Below, one piece after another: positions 7,620 through 15,107 of a stretch of 43,730 nt of DNA; the first letter of the stretch is position 1; every line of letters begins with the position of its first letter. The translations under genes and the position numbers were made by a program. Source of the stretch: Rhodobaculum claviforme (GTDB lineage: Bacteria > Pseudomonadota > Alphaproteobacteria > Rhodobacterales > Rhodobacteraceae); contig NZ_NHSD01000284.1 of NCBI RefSeq assembly GCF_016653255.1, positions 1 to 43,730 of the forward strand, written 5' to 3'. The notes beneath the pieces are model-generated. The model worked only from the letters and a program-made list of their open reading frames with translations, did not search any database and was not told where the DNA came from.

Positions 7620-8159
7620 TCCCGCGAAGGCGCTGGCCGCAATCGAAGCTGAGAAAAATCCAGCTTCAGCCGCGCGTGACGGTGCGACACGTGCGACATG
7701 TGCGACACAGGTTCCCGAGGCCCCCGCTCATGTCGCACCGGTCGCACATGTCGCACGTGTCGCACGTGTCGCACGCCCCCGACCTCTGATGTTGCGATCC
7801 CGCTTGCCCCCGAAGGCTTCGACCTGTTCGATTTCTTCGAGGAGCGAGCCGCCCTGCGCACGGCTCCGAATGGGGTGATCCGCACCGAGGCCGAGGCCGC
7901 CGCGCTGGCCGAGGTTGCGATGGACGCCGGCGTCACCCCCGACGATCTTCGCGACCTTCTGGACCGGATCAGGGGCGCGCCCCCATTGGACGCCGAGGGC
8001 CTACCCTTCGCGCCCTGCCGGGTCTGCCTTGGGCGCGACTTCTGGAAACCCGCCGCGCTGCCCATCGAGGGCGAGGGGTGGCGTTGCGCGGCCTGCGTGC
8101 CGCCGCCGAAGGCGGGCGGGAGACATGCGTGTTCAGTGCCAGCGGGGCGCGCGCCATGA
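7609..8159 (+). pseudogene. Frameshifted zinc-ribbon accessory gene of the P4-like element
   Basis: The start MWFDPAKALAAIEAE at 7609 overlaps the DUF3987 gene. This frame runs through an Ala/Val/Thr repeat and would continue out of register to 7878. The convincing second half (EGFDLFDFFEERAALRT, an acidic helical domain, then paired cysteines CRVC and CAAC) is in a different frame and ends at 8159. One extra C in the C5 run at 7776-7780 would join them exactly, giving ARPPTSDVAIPL at the junction. So either one base was lost, or this is slippage or a base-call error. The joined protein would be about 183 aa. Its function is unknown; the zinc ribbon and position suggest a replication accessory. 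Confidence 0.7.
7682..7774. repeat. Iteron-like array: inverted clusters of GTGCGACA with 9-bp period
   Basis: GTGCGACA occurs at 7682, 7691 and 7700. Its reverse complement TGTCGCAC occurs at 7731, 7749, 7758 and 7767, with a one-mismatch copy at 7740. Within each cluster the period is exactly 9 bp. The two clusters face each other across a 23-bp spacer. The array lies inside the coding frame of the gene after the helicase-like protein, where iterons of a replication origin would be plausible. The period preserves reading frame, so a protein-level repeat is the competing explanation. Confidence 0.65.
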
Positions 8160-8386
8160 CGCCCCGGACCCTCGTCACCGTGCGCCCCGGCCCGGTGCTG
8201 CATGTCTGGCGAGCGGGGCGCGAGGTCGCCGTGGTGCCGCTCGAACTTCACGGGGCGCTGGTGCTCGCCGAAGCGATCTTGCGCGAGGCGCGGGCCGCCC
8301 AAGGGTCAGCGGATCAGACCCTGCGGCCCATTGAGAAATCCGAAGGTTCGGCGTGGGACGAACGCGCCACCCGTGGCTTGCCGTAA
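8156..8386 (+). CDS. Small hypothetical protein of the P4-like element
   Basis: A 76-aa protein starting MTPRTLVTVRPGPVLHVWRAG, with a short beta-rich N-terminal half followed by a helical part (LVLAEAILREARAAQ). Its ATG overlaps the stop of the frameshifted zinc-ribbon gene by 4 bp (ATGA), which supports a real coupled gene and shows that the second half of that gene is the translated frame. No family is recognised. It is the last gene of the replication operon before a repeat-bearing gap. Confidence 0.6.
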   Translation: MTPRTLVTVRPGPVLHVWRAGREVAVVPLELHGALVLAEAILREARAAQGSADQTLRPIEKSEGSAWDERATRGLP

Positions 8387-8482
8387 CGGCCCGGAGGGGT
8401 TCGCCCTATTGAGAAAAATTAAGGTCTGCGAGGTGATCGCCTGCGCACCCGTGACCGCCATGGGTGTCGGGAGAGAGCGCAG

Positions 8483-8582
8483 AACCTGAAAAAACCTGAA
8501 ATGCGGCGCCGGATGGCGCCTGCCCCCGTAGCACCTTCGAGGTGGGCGCGACGGCGGTTACCTGTTCAAAAATGTTCAGGTT
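8483..8582. repeat. AACCTGAA repeats in the 250-bp gap after the replication operon
   Basis: AACCTGAAA occurs at 8483-8491 and 8493-8501 (10-bp period). The inverse TTCAGGTT is at 8575-8582, within an imperfect dyad around CCTGTTCAAAAATG. The gap 8387-8635 has no gene I can support. Same-face paired sites suggest a protein-binding region such as an origin, operator or excision site. Confidence 0.4.
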
Positions 8583-8635
8583 CGGCGCGGGATGAACACC
8601 GGGCCGCTGGCGGGCGCGAAGGCTGCGGGATGGCC

Positions 8636-8926
8636 TCAGGCCAAGGGCGTGCCCCGACGCAGCACGACGCCCCCCTCATGATCCTCGGATGGGTCGATGA
8701 ACCTGATCCCCGCCTCCTCCAGCGCCCGCCGGATCGCAGCATCCGTCGAGCGATTGAGGCCGGTCGCGGTCCTGCGCGGCCCCTCGGCGCGGCGCAGGGT
8801 GGCGACCCCGACCTGAGCCTTCTCGGCGACCTGCTGGGCTGTCATGCCAAGCGCGGCGCGGGCCGCCCTGATCTGCTGTGGCGTGAGCGGTAGCATATCG
8901 TTTGATTTCAAATTGACATCCCCCAT
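8636..8926 (-). CDS. XRE-like helix-turn-helix regulator
   Basis: The frame is open from 8980, but the protein proper is LTPQQIRAARAALGMTAQQV followed by AEKAQVGVATLRRAEG, a clear XRE helix-turn-helix. After it comes a helical C-terminus (AAIRRALEEAGIRFID) typical of short phage-type DNA-binding proteins. I chose ATG 8926 (96 aa); ATG 8896 is equally possible since neither has a good ribosome site. It is divergent from the 72-aa gene at 8983, and overlapping palindromes in between suggest that it represses both directions. Confidence 0.78.
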   Translation of the reverse strand: MGDVNLKSNDMLPLTPQQIRAARAALGMTAQQVAEKAQVGVATLRRAEGPRRTATGLNRSTDAAIRRALEEAGIRFIDPSEDHEGGVVLRRGTPLA

Positions 8927-8940
8927 GAGAATGATATTCT
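8913..8940 (+). promoter_or_regulatory. Sigma-70-like promoter for the 72-aa gene
   Basis: A consensus TTGACA (8913-8918) is followed after 16 bases by TATTCT (8935-8940). It points at the gene starting at 8983. The -10 lies inside the palindromic operators, so a bound repressor would block it. Confidence 0.55.
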
Positions 8941-8968
8941 GAATATCACTCGGTATCAAAGGTATCAA
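8928..8968. promoter_or_regulatory. Overlapping palindromic operators plus direct repeats
   Basis: Two palindromes share bases: AGAAT-GAT-ATTCT (8928-8940) and GATATTC-T-GAATATC (8933-8947), both with perfect arms. They are followed by GGTATCAA twice with a 9-bp period (8952-8959, 8961-8968). They lie exactly between divergent genes, one of which encodes an XRE regulator, so they are the likely binding sites of that protein. Confidence 0.6.
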
Positions 8969-8982
8969 CAGGAGCGCCACCC

Positions 8983-9201
8983 ATGACCGAAGCGAACATC
9001 TGCCCCGACCGCCTCTCGTTTTTCGCGATGGACGTTGAGAACCTCGCCGCGACCCTCGCCGCCGCGTCGAACGGCATCAACGCCACCGGCGACACCGAGG
9101 CGAGCGCGCGCGTCATGGACGCTGTGGCCGCCGCCCTCCAGCGCCTCTCCGACGCCATGGAAGCCGAGGCTGAGGGCACGCGGTCCCGGCGCGCCGCCTG
9201 A
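8983..9201 (+). CDS. Small hypothetical protein (72 aa)
   Basis: The protein starts MTEANICPDRLSFFAMDVEN and continues as a highly regular Ala-rich helix with many acidic residues, ending GTRSRRAA. GGAG lies 8 bases before the ATG, and a good promoter plus operators precede it, so the gene is well supported although no family is recognised. It may be an all-helical regulatory partner of the divergent XRE protein, but nothing in the sequence proves this. A rho-independent terminator follows at 9227. Confidence 0.7.
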   Translation: MTEANICPDRLSFFAMDVENLAATLAAASNGINATGDTEASARVMDAVAAALQRLSDAMEAEAEGTRSRRAA

Positions 9202-9226
9202 CACCGCGCCCCAACCGCACCCTGCG

Positions 9227-9260
9227 AGGCCCTCTCCCGACCGGAGGGGGCCTTTCCTTT
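9227..9260 (+). terminator. Rho-independent terminator
   Basis: AGGCCCTCTCC and GGAGGGGGCCT form an 11-bp stem (one G-T pair) with a 5-base loop, followed by a T-rich tail TTCCTTT. It ends the 72-aa gene transcript. The convergent PIN-toxin gene stops at 9282. Confidence 0.75.
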
Positions 9261-9281
9261 ACGGCGCCCCACCGACCCGGC

Positions 9282-9878
9282 TCACCACAACTCCATCCGC
9301 CGCGACAGGAGGGCGGCCGTTTGGCCAAGGCCGTTGCGCTCCATCCGGATCAACAGGTCCTCCGGCGTCAGTTCGGGGCGGACCAGCCGCGCGCGCAGGC
9401 GGCGAACGGTCAGCAGGGCCGTGGCGCCGTTCGCCGGCAGGTCCAGCGTGTCGGCGATGAAGTCGTCGGCGCTGCGCACGTCGATCTGGAGCCGGCCCAT
9501 GACCTCGGGCGGGAAGTCGCGCAGGTTGTTGGTGATGATCTGCGCGGCCCCGGCATGCAGCGCGGCGGCGGCGACATGGCGGTCATCCGCGTCAGGCATG
9601 TCGGGCAGCGCGGGCTCCAAATGCTCGTGTCCCTCGATCATGGCTTCGGGAAAGGCCGCCTCCATTGCGGCGCGCGCCTTGCGGGCGGCGGCCTCGGGGT
9701 CGGGGCGGCTGGCCCGCAGGACATCCCGGATCATGCCGCGCTCGAACTCATCGAGGATGCGGGCCGACCAGCGCACGCGGAACAGATGCGCCTCGGCCAG
9801 CGACAGCAGCAGGTTGCGCGTCAGCGGCGGGACCAGCACGCAGGCGTCGGTGACGACGGTGAAGCGGTTGGCGAACAC
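9282..9878 (-). CDS. PIN-domain toxin (VapC-like ribonuclease)
   Basis: A 198-aa protein. The PIN fold is shown by the first acidic residue in VVTDACVLVPP, a Glu in LDEFERGM, the pair in PDADDRHVAAAAL and the Asp in NNLRDFPP. These form the metal-binding acidic cluster of an endoribonuclease. A C-terminal helical extension (about 145-198) is like that of VapC50-type proteins. The start is GTG at 9878, ten bases after the stop of the HTH gene, so the two are cotranscribed as antitoxin then toxin. The RNA target cannot be read from sequence. Confidence 0.82.
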   Translation of the reverse strand: MFANRFTVVTDACVLVPPLTRNLLLSLAEAHLFRVRWSARILDEFERGMIRDVLRASRPDPEAAARKARAAMEAAFPEAMIEGHEHLEPALPDMPDADDRHVAAAALHAGAAQIITNNLRDFPPEVMGRLQIDVRSADDFIADTLDLPANGATALLTVRRLRARLVRPELTPEDLLIRMERNGLGQTAALLSRRMELW

Positions 9879-9888
9879 GCGCGGGCGC

Positions 9889-10353
9889 TCAGATCAGGTC
9901 GGCGTCCGAGGCGAACAGCTCGTCCAGCGCGGCCGACCGCTTCGCGTCACGCTCGGCCTGATAGCGGAACAGGTCGTCGGCCTTGATGCGGCGGTGTCGG
10001 CCCACCGTCTCGAACGGCAGGGCGCCTTGCTCCAGCAGTTTCACCAGATAGGGGCGCGAGACGTTCAGGATGTCGGCCGCCTGCTGGGTGGTCAGCATCT
10101 GGCCCACGGGCACCAGCGTCACCGCCTCGCCGCGGCTGATGTGGCGCAGCACGTCCACCAGCAGATCGACCAGCATGGGCGACAGCACGACCTCGGCCGT
10201 TTGGCGCGTCTCGGGGTCGACATAGGGCAGGCGGGCGCCGCCCGCGTCGCGGCGGGTGGCGAGGATCTGCTTGAGCTGGTCGGCCGTGGCGCGATCCTGC
10301 GCGGTGGGCAGGCCGTGGCCCAGCGGCTGGGCCATGTTGGCGTTGATGGTCAT
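9889..10353 (-). CDS. Excisionase-type HTH antitoxin of the PIN toxin
   Basis: A 154-aa protein starting MTINANMAQPLGHGLPTAQD. The C-terminal half holds an excisionase/MerR-like helix-turn-helix (LTTQQAADILNVSRPYLVKL followed by LPFETVGRHRRI and ADDLFRYQ). The N-terminal half is a helical region that may bind the toxin. The frame is open up to 10560, but ATG 10353 follows GGGAGGGAG and gives the expected protein. It precedes the PIN gene by 10 bases and is divergent from mod, so its DNA-binding domain may also influence that promoter. Confidence 0.8.
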   Translation of the reverse strand: MTINANMAQPLGHGLPTAQDRATADQLKQILATRRDAGGARLPYVDPETRQTAEVVLSPMLVDLLVDVLRHISRGEAVTLVPVGQMLTTQQAADILNVSRPYLVKLLEQGALPFETVGRHRRIKADDLFRYQAERDAKRSAALDELFASDADLI

Positions 10354-10443
10354 CGTTGCGCGCTCCCTCCCGATACGGCGCCGGTTCGGGTCCCTTGGCC
10401 GTGTCACAGGATGTAACACCCTGGCCCTTTCCGGACAACGATG

Positions 10444-10458
10444 TTCGAAATATTCGAA
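10444..10458. promoter_or_regulatory. Double TTCGAA operator between antitoxin and type III mod
   Basis: TTCGAA-ATA-TTCGAA: two palindromic hexamers in tandem, in the 199-bp gap between divergent start codons (10353 and 10553). This is the most symmetrical sequence in the gap and a good candidate site for the HTH antitoxin. No consensus promoter hexamers were identified with confidence. Confidence 0.4.
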
Positions 10459-10552
10459 ACGGATGAACAGGGCGTTGCCGCACCGACCGGCGGTTGCGGC
10501 CGACCGGGATCGCGGGCAGGGTGCGGCGAAAATCAACGGTGGACAGTCGTTT

Positions 10553-12130
10553 ATGCCCATTCTGCAGTGGTTGACCCGGGATCAGGACCTGACGGCGGCG
10601 GACCGGGTGCCGTATCGGCTGCTGGAGGAGGTGGCGGAGCTGTCGGTGCCGGCATCTGGTCCGGCGGCGGGGCCCGCGCCTGGGACTGGGGGCGACAACC
10701 TGCTGGTGCAGGGCGACAATCTGGAGGCGCTGCGGGCGCTGTTGCCGCTCTATGCGGGGCGGGTGAAGTGCATCTACATCGACCCGCCCTACAACACCGG
10801 ATCGGCGTTCGAGCATTACGACGACAGCCTGGAGCACGCCAAGTGGCTGGCCATGATGGTGCCGCGGTTGCAGTTGCTGCGCGAGTTCCTGAGCGAGGAC
10901 GGTTCGATCTGGGCTACCATCGACGACAACGAGGGGCATTACCTCAAGGTGGTGATGGACGAGGTGTTCGGGCGGCGAAACTTTATGGGAGAGGTCATCT
11001 GGAGGAACTCCGACAACAGCAACAACAACGTCACAAAGTTCTCTCAAGACCACAATACGATCCTAGTCTACTCTAGGCAGGTAAACTGGGGGCCCAACTT
11101 TCTTAACGACCCCACAAAGAGAAAACATTTCAAGAACCCGGACAATGATCCTCGGGGGCCTTGGTTCGATGGAAATCCCGTCAATAACCCCGGATTGCGG
11201 CCGAGCCTTCAGTACAACATCGTTTCTCCCCAAGGCCACACCATAAAGCACCCTCCGAATGGTTGGCGATGGTCCCGGGAAACCATTTCTGAGAAACTAG
11301 AAACAGGAGAGCTTCGGTTTTCCAAGGATGGCACACGCCTCATCCGTCGAACCTATTTGGCCGACATGAAAGGACTTCCGCCATCAACGCTCTGGACTGA
11401 TGTCGAAGTTACCGGTCACAACAGAGCTGCGAAGTATGAGCTGAAGAAACTATTTCCCAACGTGGCCGTCACCAGCTTGTTCACAACACCCAAGCCGGAG
11501 CGGTTGATCCAGCGCATTCTTGACCTCGCGACGAACCCCGGCGATCTGGTGTTCGACAGCTTCCTCGGCTCGGGCACCACGGCGGCCGTCGCGCACAAGA
11601 TGGGGCGGCGGTGGATCGGGGTGGAGATGGGCGATCATGCCCGCACCCACTGCGCGCTGCGCCTGCGCAAGGTGATCGAGGGGGAGCAGGGCGGCATCTC
11701 CCGCGACGTGGGCTGGCAGGGCGGCGGGGGGTTCCGGTTCTGCACCCTCGGGGCCACGGTCTTTGACGGGGCGGGCCGGATCAACCCGGAGATCCGGTTT
11801 GCCGACCTCGCCCGCCATCTGTGGTTCACGGAATTCCGGGTGCCGATGGCGGCGCCCGATGTTGGCCAGGTAGGGGGGCCGTTCCTGGGCGCGCATGACG
11901 GGCGGGGGCTGGCGTTGCTCTATAACGGCATCCTGCGCGACCGCACGGCCGGCGGAGGCAATGTGCTGACCCATGCCGTGCTGCGCCTGATCCGCGAGGG
12001 CGCGCAGGCCGCGGGCTGGGACGGGCCGATCACCGTCTATGGCGCCGCCAACCGGCTGTCGGAGCGGACGCTGGCGGGGGCGGGGATGAGCTTCCGCCAG
12101 ACCCCCTATGACATCAGGGCGCGGGTGTGA
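10553..12130 (+). CDS. mod: Type III restriction-modification methyltransferase (Mod)
   Basis: A 525-aa adenine-N6 methyltransferase of the beta class. The catalytic motif IV DPPYNTGSAFEHYDD is at about residue 77. The AdoMet-binding motif I FDSFLGSGTTAAVAHKMGR is at about 334, so the target-recognition domain lies between them, as expected for beta-class Mod proteins. It both modifies DNA and gives sequence specificity to Res. The start ATG 10553 gives MPILQWLTRDQDL; the longer frame upstream crosses the promoter. The middle (about 10975-11510) has clearly lower GC than both flanks: 30 of 60 bases at 11041-11100 versus 43 of 60 at 11581-11640. The res gene overlaps its 3' end. Confidence 0.9.
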   Translation: MPILQWLTRDQDLTAADRVPYRLLEEVAELSVPASGPAAGPAPGTGGDNLLVQGDNLEALRALLPLYAGRVKCIYIDPPYNTGSAFEHYDDSLEHAKWLAMMVPRLQLLREFLSEDGSIWATIDDNEGHYLKVVMDEVFGRRNFMGEVIWRNSDNSNNNVTKFSQDHNTILVYSRQVNWGPNFLNDPTKRKHFKNPDNDPRGPWFDGNPVNNPGLRPSLQYNIVSPQGHTIKHPPNGWRWSRETISEKLETGELRFSKDGTRLIRRTYLADMKGLPPSTLWTDVEVTGHNRAAKYELKKLFPNVAVTSLFTTPKPERLIQRILDLATNPGDLVFDSFLGSGTTAAVAHKMGRRWIGVEMGDHARTHCALRLRKVIEGEQGGISRDVGWQGGGGFRFCTLGATVFDGAGRINPEIRFADLARHLWFTEFRVPMAAPDVGQVGGPFLGAHDGRGLALLYNGILRDRTAGGGNVLTHAVLRLIREGAQAAGWDGPITVYGAANRLSERTLAGAGMSFRQTPYDIRARV

Positions 12131-14811
12131 CGATGGAGTTGAAGAAGTACCAGCAAGCCGCCCTCGATGCGCTGTCGCGGTTCCTGACGGTGGCGGCGGC
12201 CAAGGGCCCCGCCGGTGCCTTCGCCGCCGAGGTCGCCCGGCAGGCGGCGGAGGCGAAGCTGGAGGGCCGCACGCTGGCGCCGCGCCGGTATGTGCCCCTC
12301 TCGGAAATGGCGGCGGTCCCTTACGTCTGCCTGCGCCTGCCCACGGGGGGCGGCAAGACCCTGCTGGCGGCCGAGGCGATCCGGCTGGGGGCGGAGTATG
12401 TGCGCAAGCCGCATCCGGTGGTGCTGTGGATGGTCACCTCGGACGCGATCAAGCGCCAGACGGTGGAGGCGCTGAAGGATCTGCGCCACCCCTATCGCGT
12501 GCGGCTGGACGCGGTGACGGGCGGGCGCACCCGGGTGCTGGACATCGAGGAATTCGAGACGCTGCTGCCCACCGACATCGGGCGGTTCACCTGCGTGGTG
12601 GTGGCGACGATCCAGTCGTTCCGGGTGACGGACACTGGCCAGCGCAAGGTCTATGCCTATCACGAGGCGTTCGAGCCGCACTTCGCGGGGCTGGCGGACG
12701 ACGGGATGGAGGTGGTCACGGCCGAGGACGTGGCGCGCGAGCCGCTGCTGGCGGGGCGCGAGGGCCGGGTGAAGTTCAGCTTTGCCAACCTGATGTATCA
12801 CCACGAGCCGCTGATGATCGTGGACGAGGCGCACAACGCGGTCACCGGGCTGTCGCGCGCGGTGCAGGCGCGGCTGCGGCCGTCCGCGATCATCGAGTTC
12901 ACGGCGACGCCGCGGGGGGTGTCGAACGTGCTGTTCTCGGTCACCGCGGGGGCGCTGAAGGACGAGGAGATGATCAAGCTGCCGATCCGGGTACGCCCGC
13001 ACGACAGCTGGCAGGAGGCCGTGCGCGGCACGGTGGTGACCCGCAATATGCTGGAGGAGAAGGCGCAGCGCGAGGCGGAGTTCCTGCGACCGGTGGCGCT
13101 GTATCAGGCGCAGGCGAAGAACGGGCACCCCACCGTGGCCGAGTTGAAGGCGTATCTGATCGAGCATGCGCTGGCGCCCGAGGCCACGATCAAGGTGGCG
13201 ACGGGGGAGCAACGGGAGCTCGACGGCGTGAACCTGCGCGACCCCAACGAGCCAACGCGGCACATCATCACCGTGCAGGCGCTGCGCGAGGGGTGGGACT
13301 GCCCCTCGGCCTATGTGCTGTGCGCGACGCAGAAGGTCGCCTCGGCCACCTCGGTGGAGCAGTTGCTGGGGCGGGTGCTGCGGATGCCATACGCCAAGCG
13401 GCGGCGGGACGCGGCGCTGAACATGGCCTATGCCCATGTGGCCGAGCCGTCCTTTGCCGAGGTGGCAGCGAGCCTGCGCGACAAGCTGATCGACATGGGC
13501 TTCACCGACGAGGAGGTGCGCCAGTCACTGCGGCCCGCCACGGTGGAGCAGGACGACCAGGGCCATCTGTTCGACCCGGACCCGGTGGCGCCGAAGCCGG
13601 TCCTGACCTTCGAGATCCCCGACACCGAGGAGGCGCGCGCGGCTCTGGGCGCGTTGGCCGAGGAGGGCGCCGAGTTCATCCGCACTGATACCGGCACGCT
13701 GAAGGTCGGTGTGAAGGGGGTCGTGACGCAAGCGGTTGCGGGCGCGCTGGAACAGCACACGCCCGAGGCCGACCGCCCGACCCTGCGGGCCGAGTTCGAC
13801 CGCCACGCCGCGCAGGTGGCGGCGGCGCTGTCACCCGCCGACAAGGGCGCGGCCATCGAGGTGCCGTTCCTGATGGTCGAGATGGAGGGCGACCTGTTCC
13901 AGGCCGACAGCGCGCTGATCATGGAGCGGGTGGAGTGGTCCCTGCTGAGCCATCCGGCGCAGATCACCGAGGCGGAGATGAGCTTCCGCCGGGCCGAGAA
14001 CGTGATCGAGATCGACATCGAGGGCGAGAAGCTGGTCTATTCCCAGACCCAGACCACCCAGCTGCCGCTCTCGGGCCTGGGCGCGCCGGACGAAGCGTCG
14101 CTGGAAGCCACGCTGGTGCAGTGGCTGGAAGGCCGGTGCCGGATGCCGGACATCCCGACCGCCGAGCTGTCGCCCTGGCTGGCGCGGCTGGTGTCCTGGC
14201 TCGTGGCCGAGCGGAACATCTCGGTGCGCACGCTGATCGACTGGCAATACCCCCTCGTCACCCGCACCCGCGCCAAGATCGCGGAGATCCGGGCCGGCGT
14301 GCAGGCGGGCGCCCACCAGATGGCCCTGTTCGAGGACACGGCGGTGCTGGGCACCGATCCCTCCTGCATCGCCCGCTTCGACGCTGCGAGCTATGCCAAC
14401 GTACCGACAACCACGACCGGCGCCTTCCGCCTCCAACGTCACCTGCTGGGCCCCGACCGGGTCCCCCTGATCGACGGCGACCTCGGCGGCGAGGAATTCC
14501 AGTGCGCCTGGGCGCTCGACAGTCTGGAGGCGGTCGATCTGTGGGTGCGTAACCTGCCGCGGCACCCCGCCAGCTTCTGGCTGCCGCGCGTGCAGGGCCG
14601 CTTCTACCCCGACTTCATCGCCCGCCTCACCGATGGCCGGATCTTCGTGGTCGAATACAAGGGCGAGCATCTTGTCACGGCACAGGAGGCCCGCGAGAAG
14701 GACCTCATCGGCCGACTGTGGGCCAAGAACACCGGCAACGTCTTCCTGACCGTCCGACGGATGCAGCATGGTGTGGGACCGGTCGATCAGATGCAGCACG
14801 CTATTTCCTGA
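12127..14811 (+). CDS. res: Type III restriction endonuclease subunit (Res)
   Basis: An 894-aa (or 892-aa) SF2 helicase-nuclease. Walker A is LPTGGGKTLLAAEAIR (about residue 70). The DEAH box is IVDEAHNAVTG (about 235). Motif VI-like LLGRVLRMPYAKRR is at about 420. The C-terminal nuclease core PDFIARLTDG then VVEYKGEH matches the PD-(D/E)xK site of type III enzymes. Cleavage needs a complex with Mod and two unmodified sites. GTG 12127 overlaps the mod stop by 4 bp; ATG 12133 is the alternative start. The gene appears intact, so the system is probably functional. Confidence 0.92.
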   Translation: MTMELKKYQQAALDALSRFLTVAAAKGPAGAFAAEVARQAAEAKLEGRTLAPRRYVPLSEMAAVPYVCLRLPTGGGKTLLAAEAIRLGAEYVRKPHPVVLWMVTSDAIKRQTVEALKDLRHPYRVRLDAVTGGRTRVLDIEEFETLLPTDIGRFTCVVVATIQSFRVTDTGQRKVYAYHEAFEPHFAGLADDGMEVVTAEDVAREPLLAGREGRVKFSFANLMYHHEPLMIVDEAHNAVTGLSRAVQARLRPSAIIEFTATPRGVSNVLFSVTAGALKDEEMIKLPIRVRPHDSWQEAVRGTVVTRNMLEEKAQREAEFLRPVALYQAQAKNGHPTVAELKAYLIEHALAPEATIKVATGEQRELDGVNLRDPNEPTRHIITVQALREGWDCPSAYVLCATQKVASATSVEQLLGRVLRMPYAKRRRDAALNMAYAHVAEPSFAEVAASLRDKLIDMGFTDEEVRQSLRPATVEQDDQGHLFDPDPVAPKPVLTFEIPDTEEARAALGALAEEGAEFIRTDTGTLKVGVKGVVTQAVAGALEQHTPEADRPTLRAEFDRHAAQVAAALSPADKGAAIEVPFLMVEMEGDLFQADSALIMERVEWSLLSHPAQITEAEMSFRRAENVIEIDIEGEKLVYSQTQTTQLPLSGLGAPDEASLEATLVQWLEGRCRMPDIPTAELSPWLARLVSWLVAERNISVRTLIDWQYPLVTRTRAKIAEIRAGVQAGAHQMALFEDTAVLGTDPSCIARFDAASYANVPTTTTGAFRLQRHLLGPDRVPLIDGDLGGEEFQCAWALDSLEAVDLWVRNLPRHPASFWLPRVQGRFYPDFIARLTDGRIFVVEYKGEHLVTAQEAREKDLIGRLWAKNTGNVFLTVRRMQHGVGPVDQMQHAIS

Positions 14812-15107
14812 TCGGCTCTCGGGTGACCAACCCGCGCTGTGTGCCCATGGCTGTACCGACCCTTGAGGTCCTCGCGCGCCTGCTCTGGCCTGAACCAAGA
14901 GCGTGGCGCACCGCACCCATAGCCCTGCGGCCGGCGCCGAAATGATCCCCGAGTGGCCTCATGGGGCCGCCGGCCGATCCGATCAACCCTGCAGTATCGG
15001 GCCACCTGTTCCGGCAAAATCCGAGGGCATCCGGCATAGAGGGAGGGAATAATTGGGGGAATGGACTTCAAAAAATCCATCAATAACAATGATTTATGTG
15101 GCATAAA
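14812..15107. other. No supported gene (right end of the island)
   Basis: This 296-base stretch lies between res and the tRNA-Ser att site. Frames here are short and lack family features. The last 60 bases are AT-rich (ATCAATAACAATGATTTATG), like the zone near the other att site, consistent with recombinase arm sites or the tRNA downstream region. Confidence 0.35.

Noticed and set aside
7682-7774. CRISPR-like array
   Set aside because: Units are 8 bp with one-base gaps and two orientations; no unique spacers and no cas genes nearby.
12108-13688. Long plus-strand frame inside res
   Set aside because: It is a shadow of res in another frame; composition is Gly/Arg-rich without motifs.
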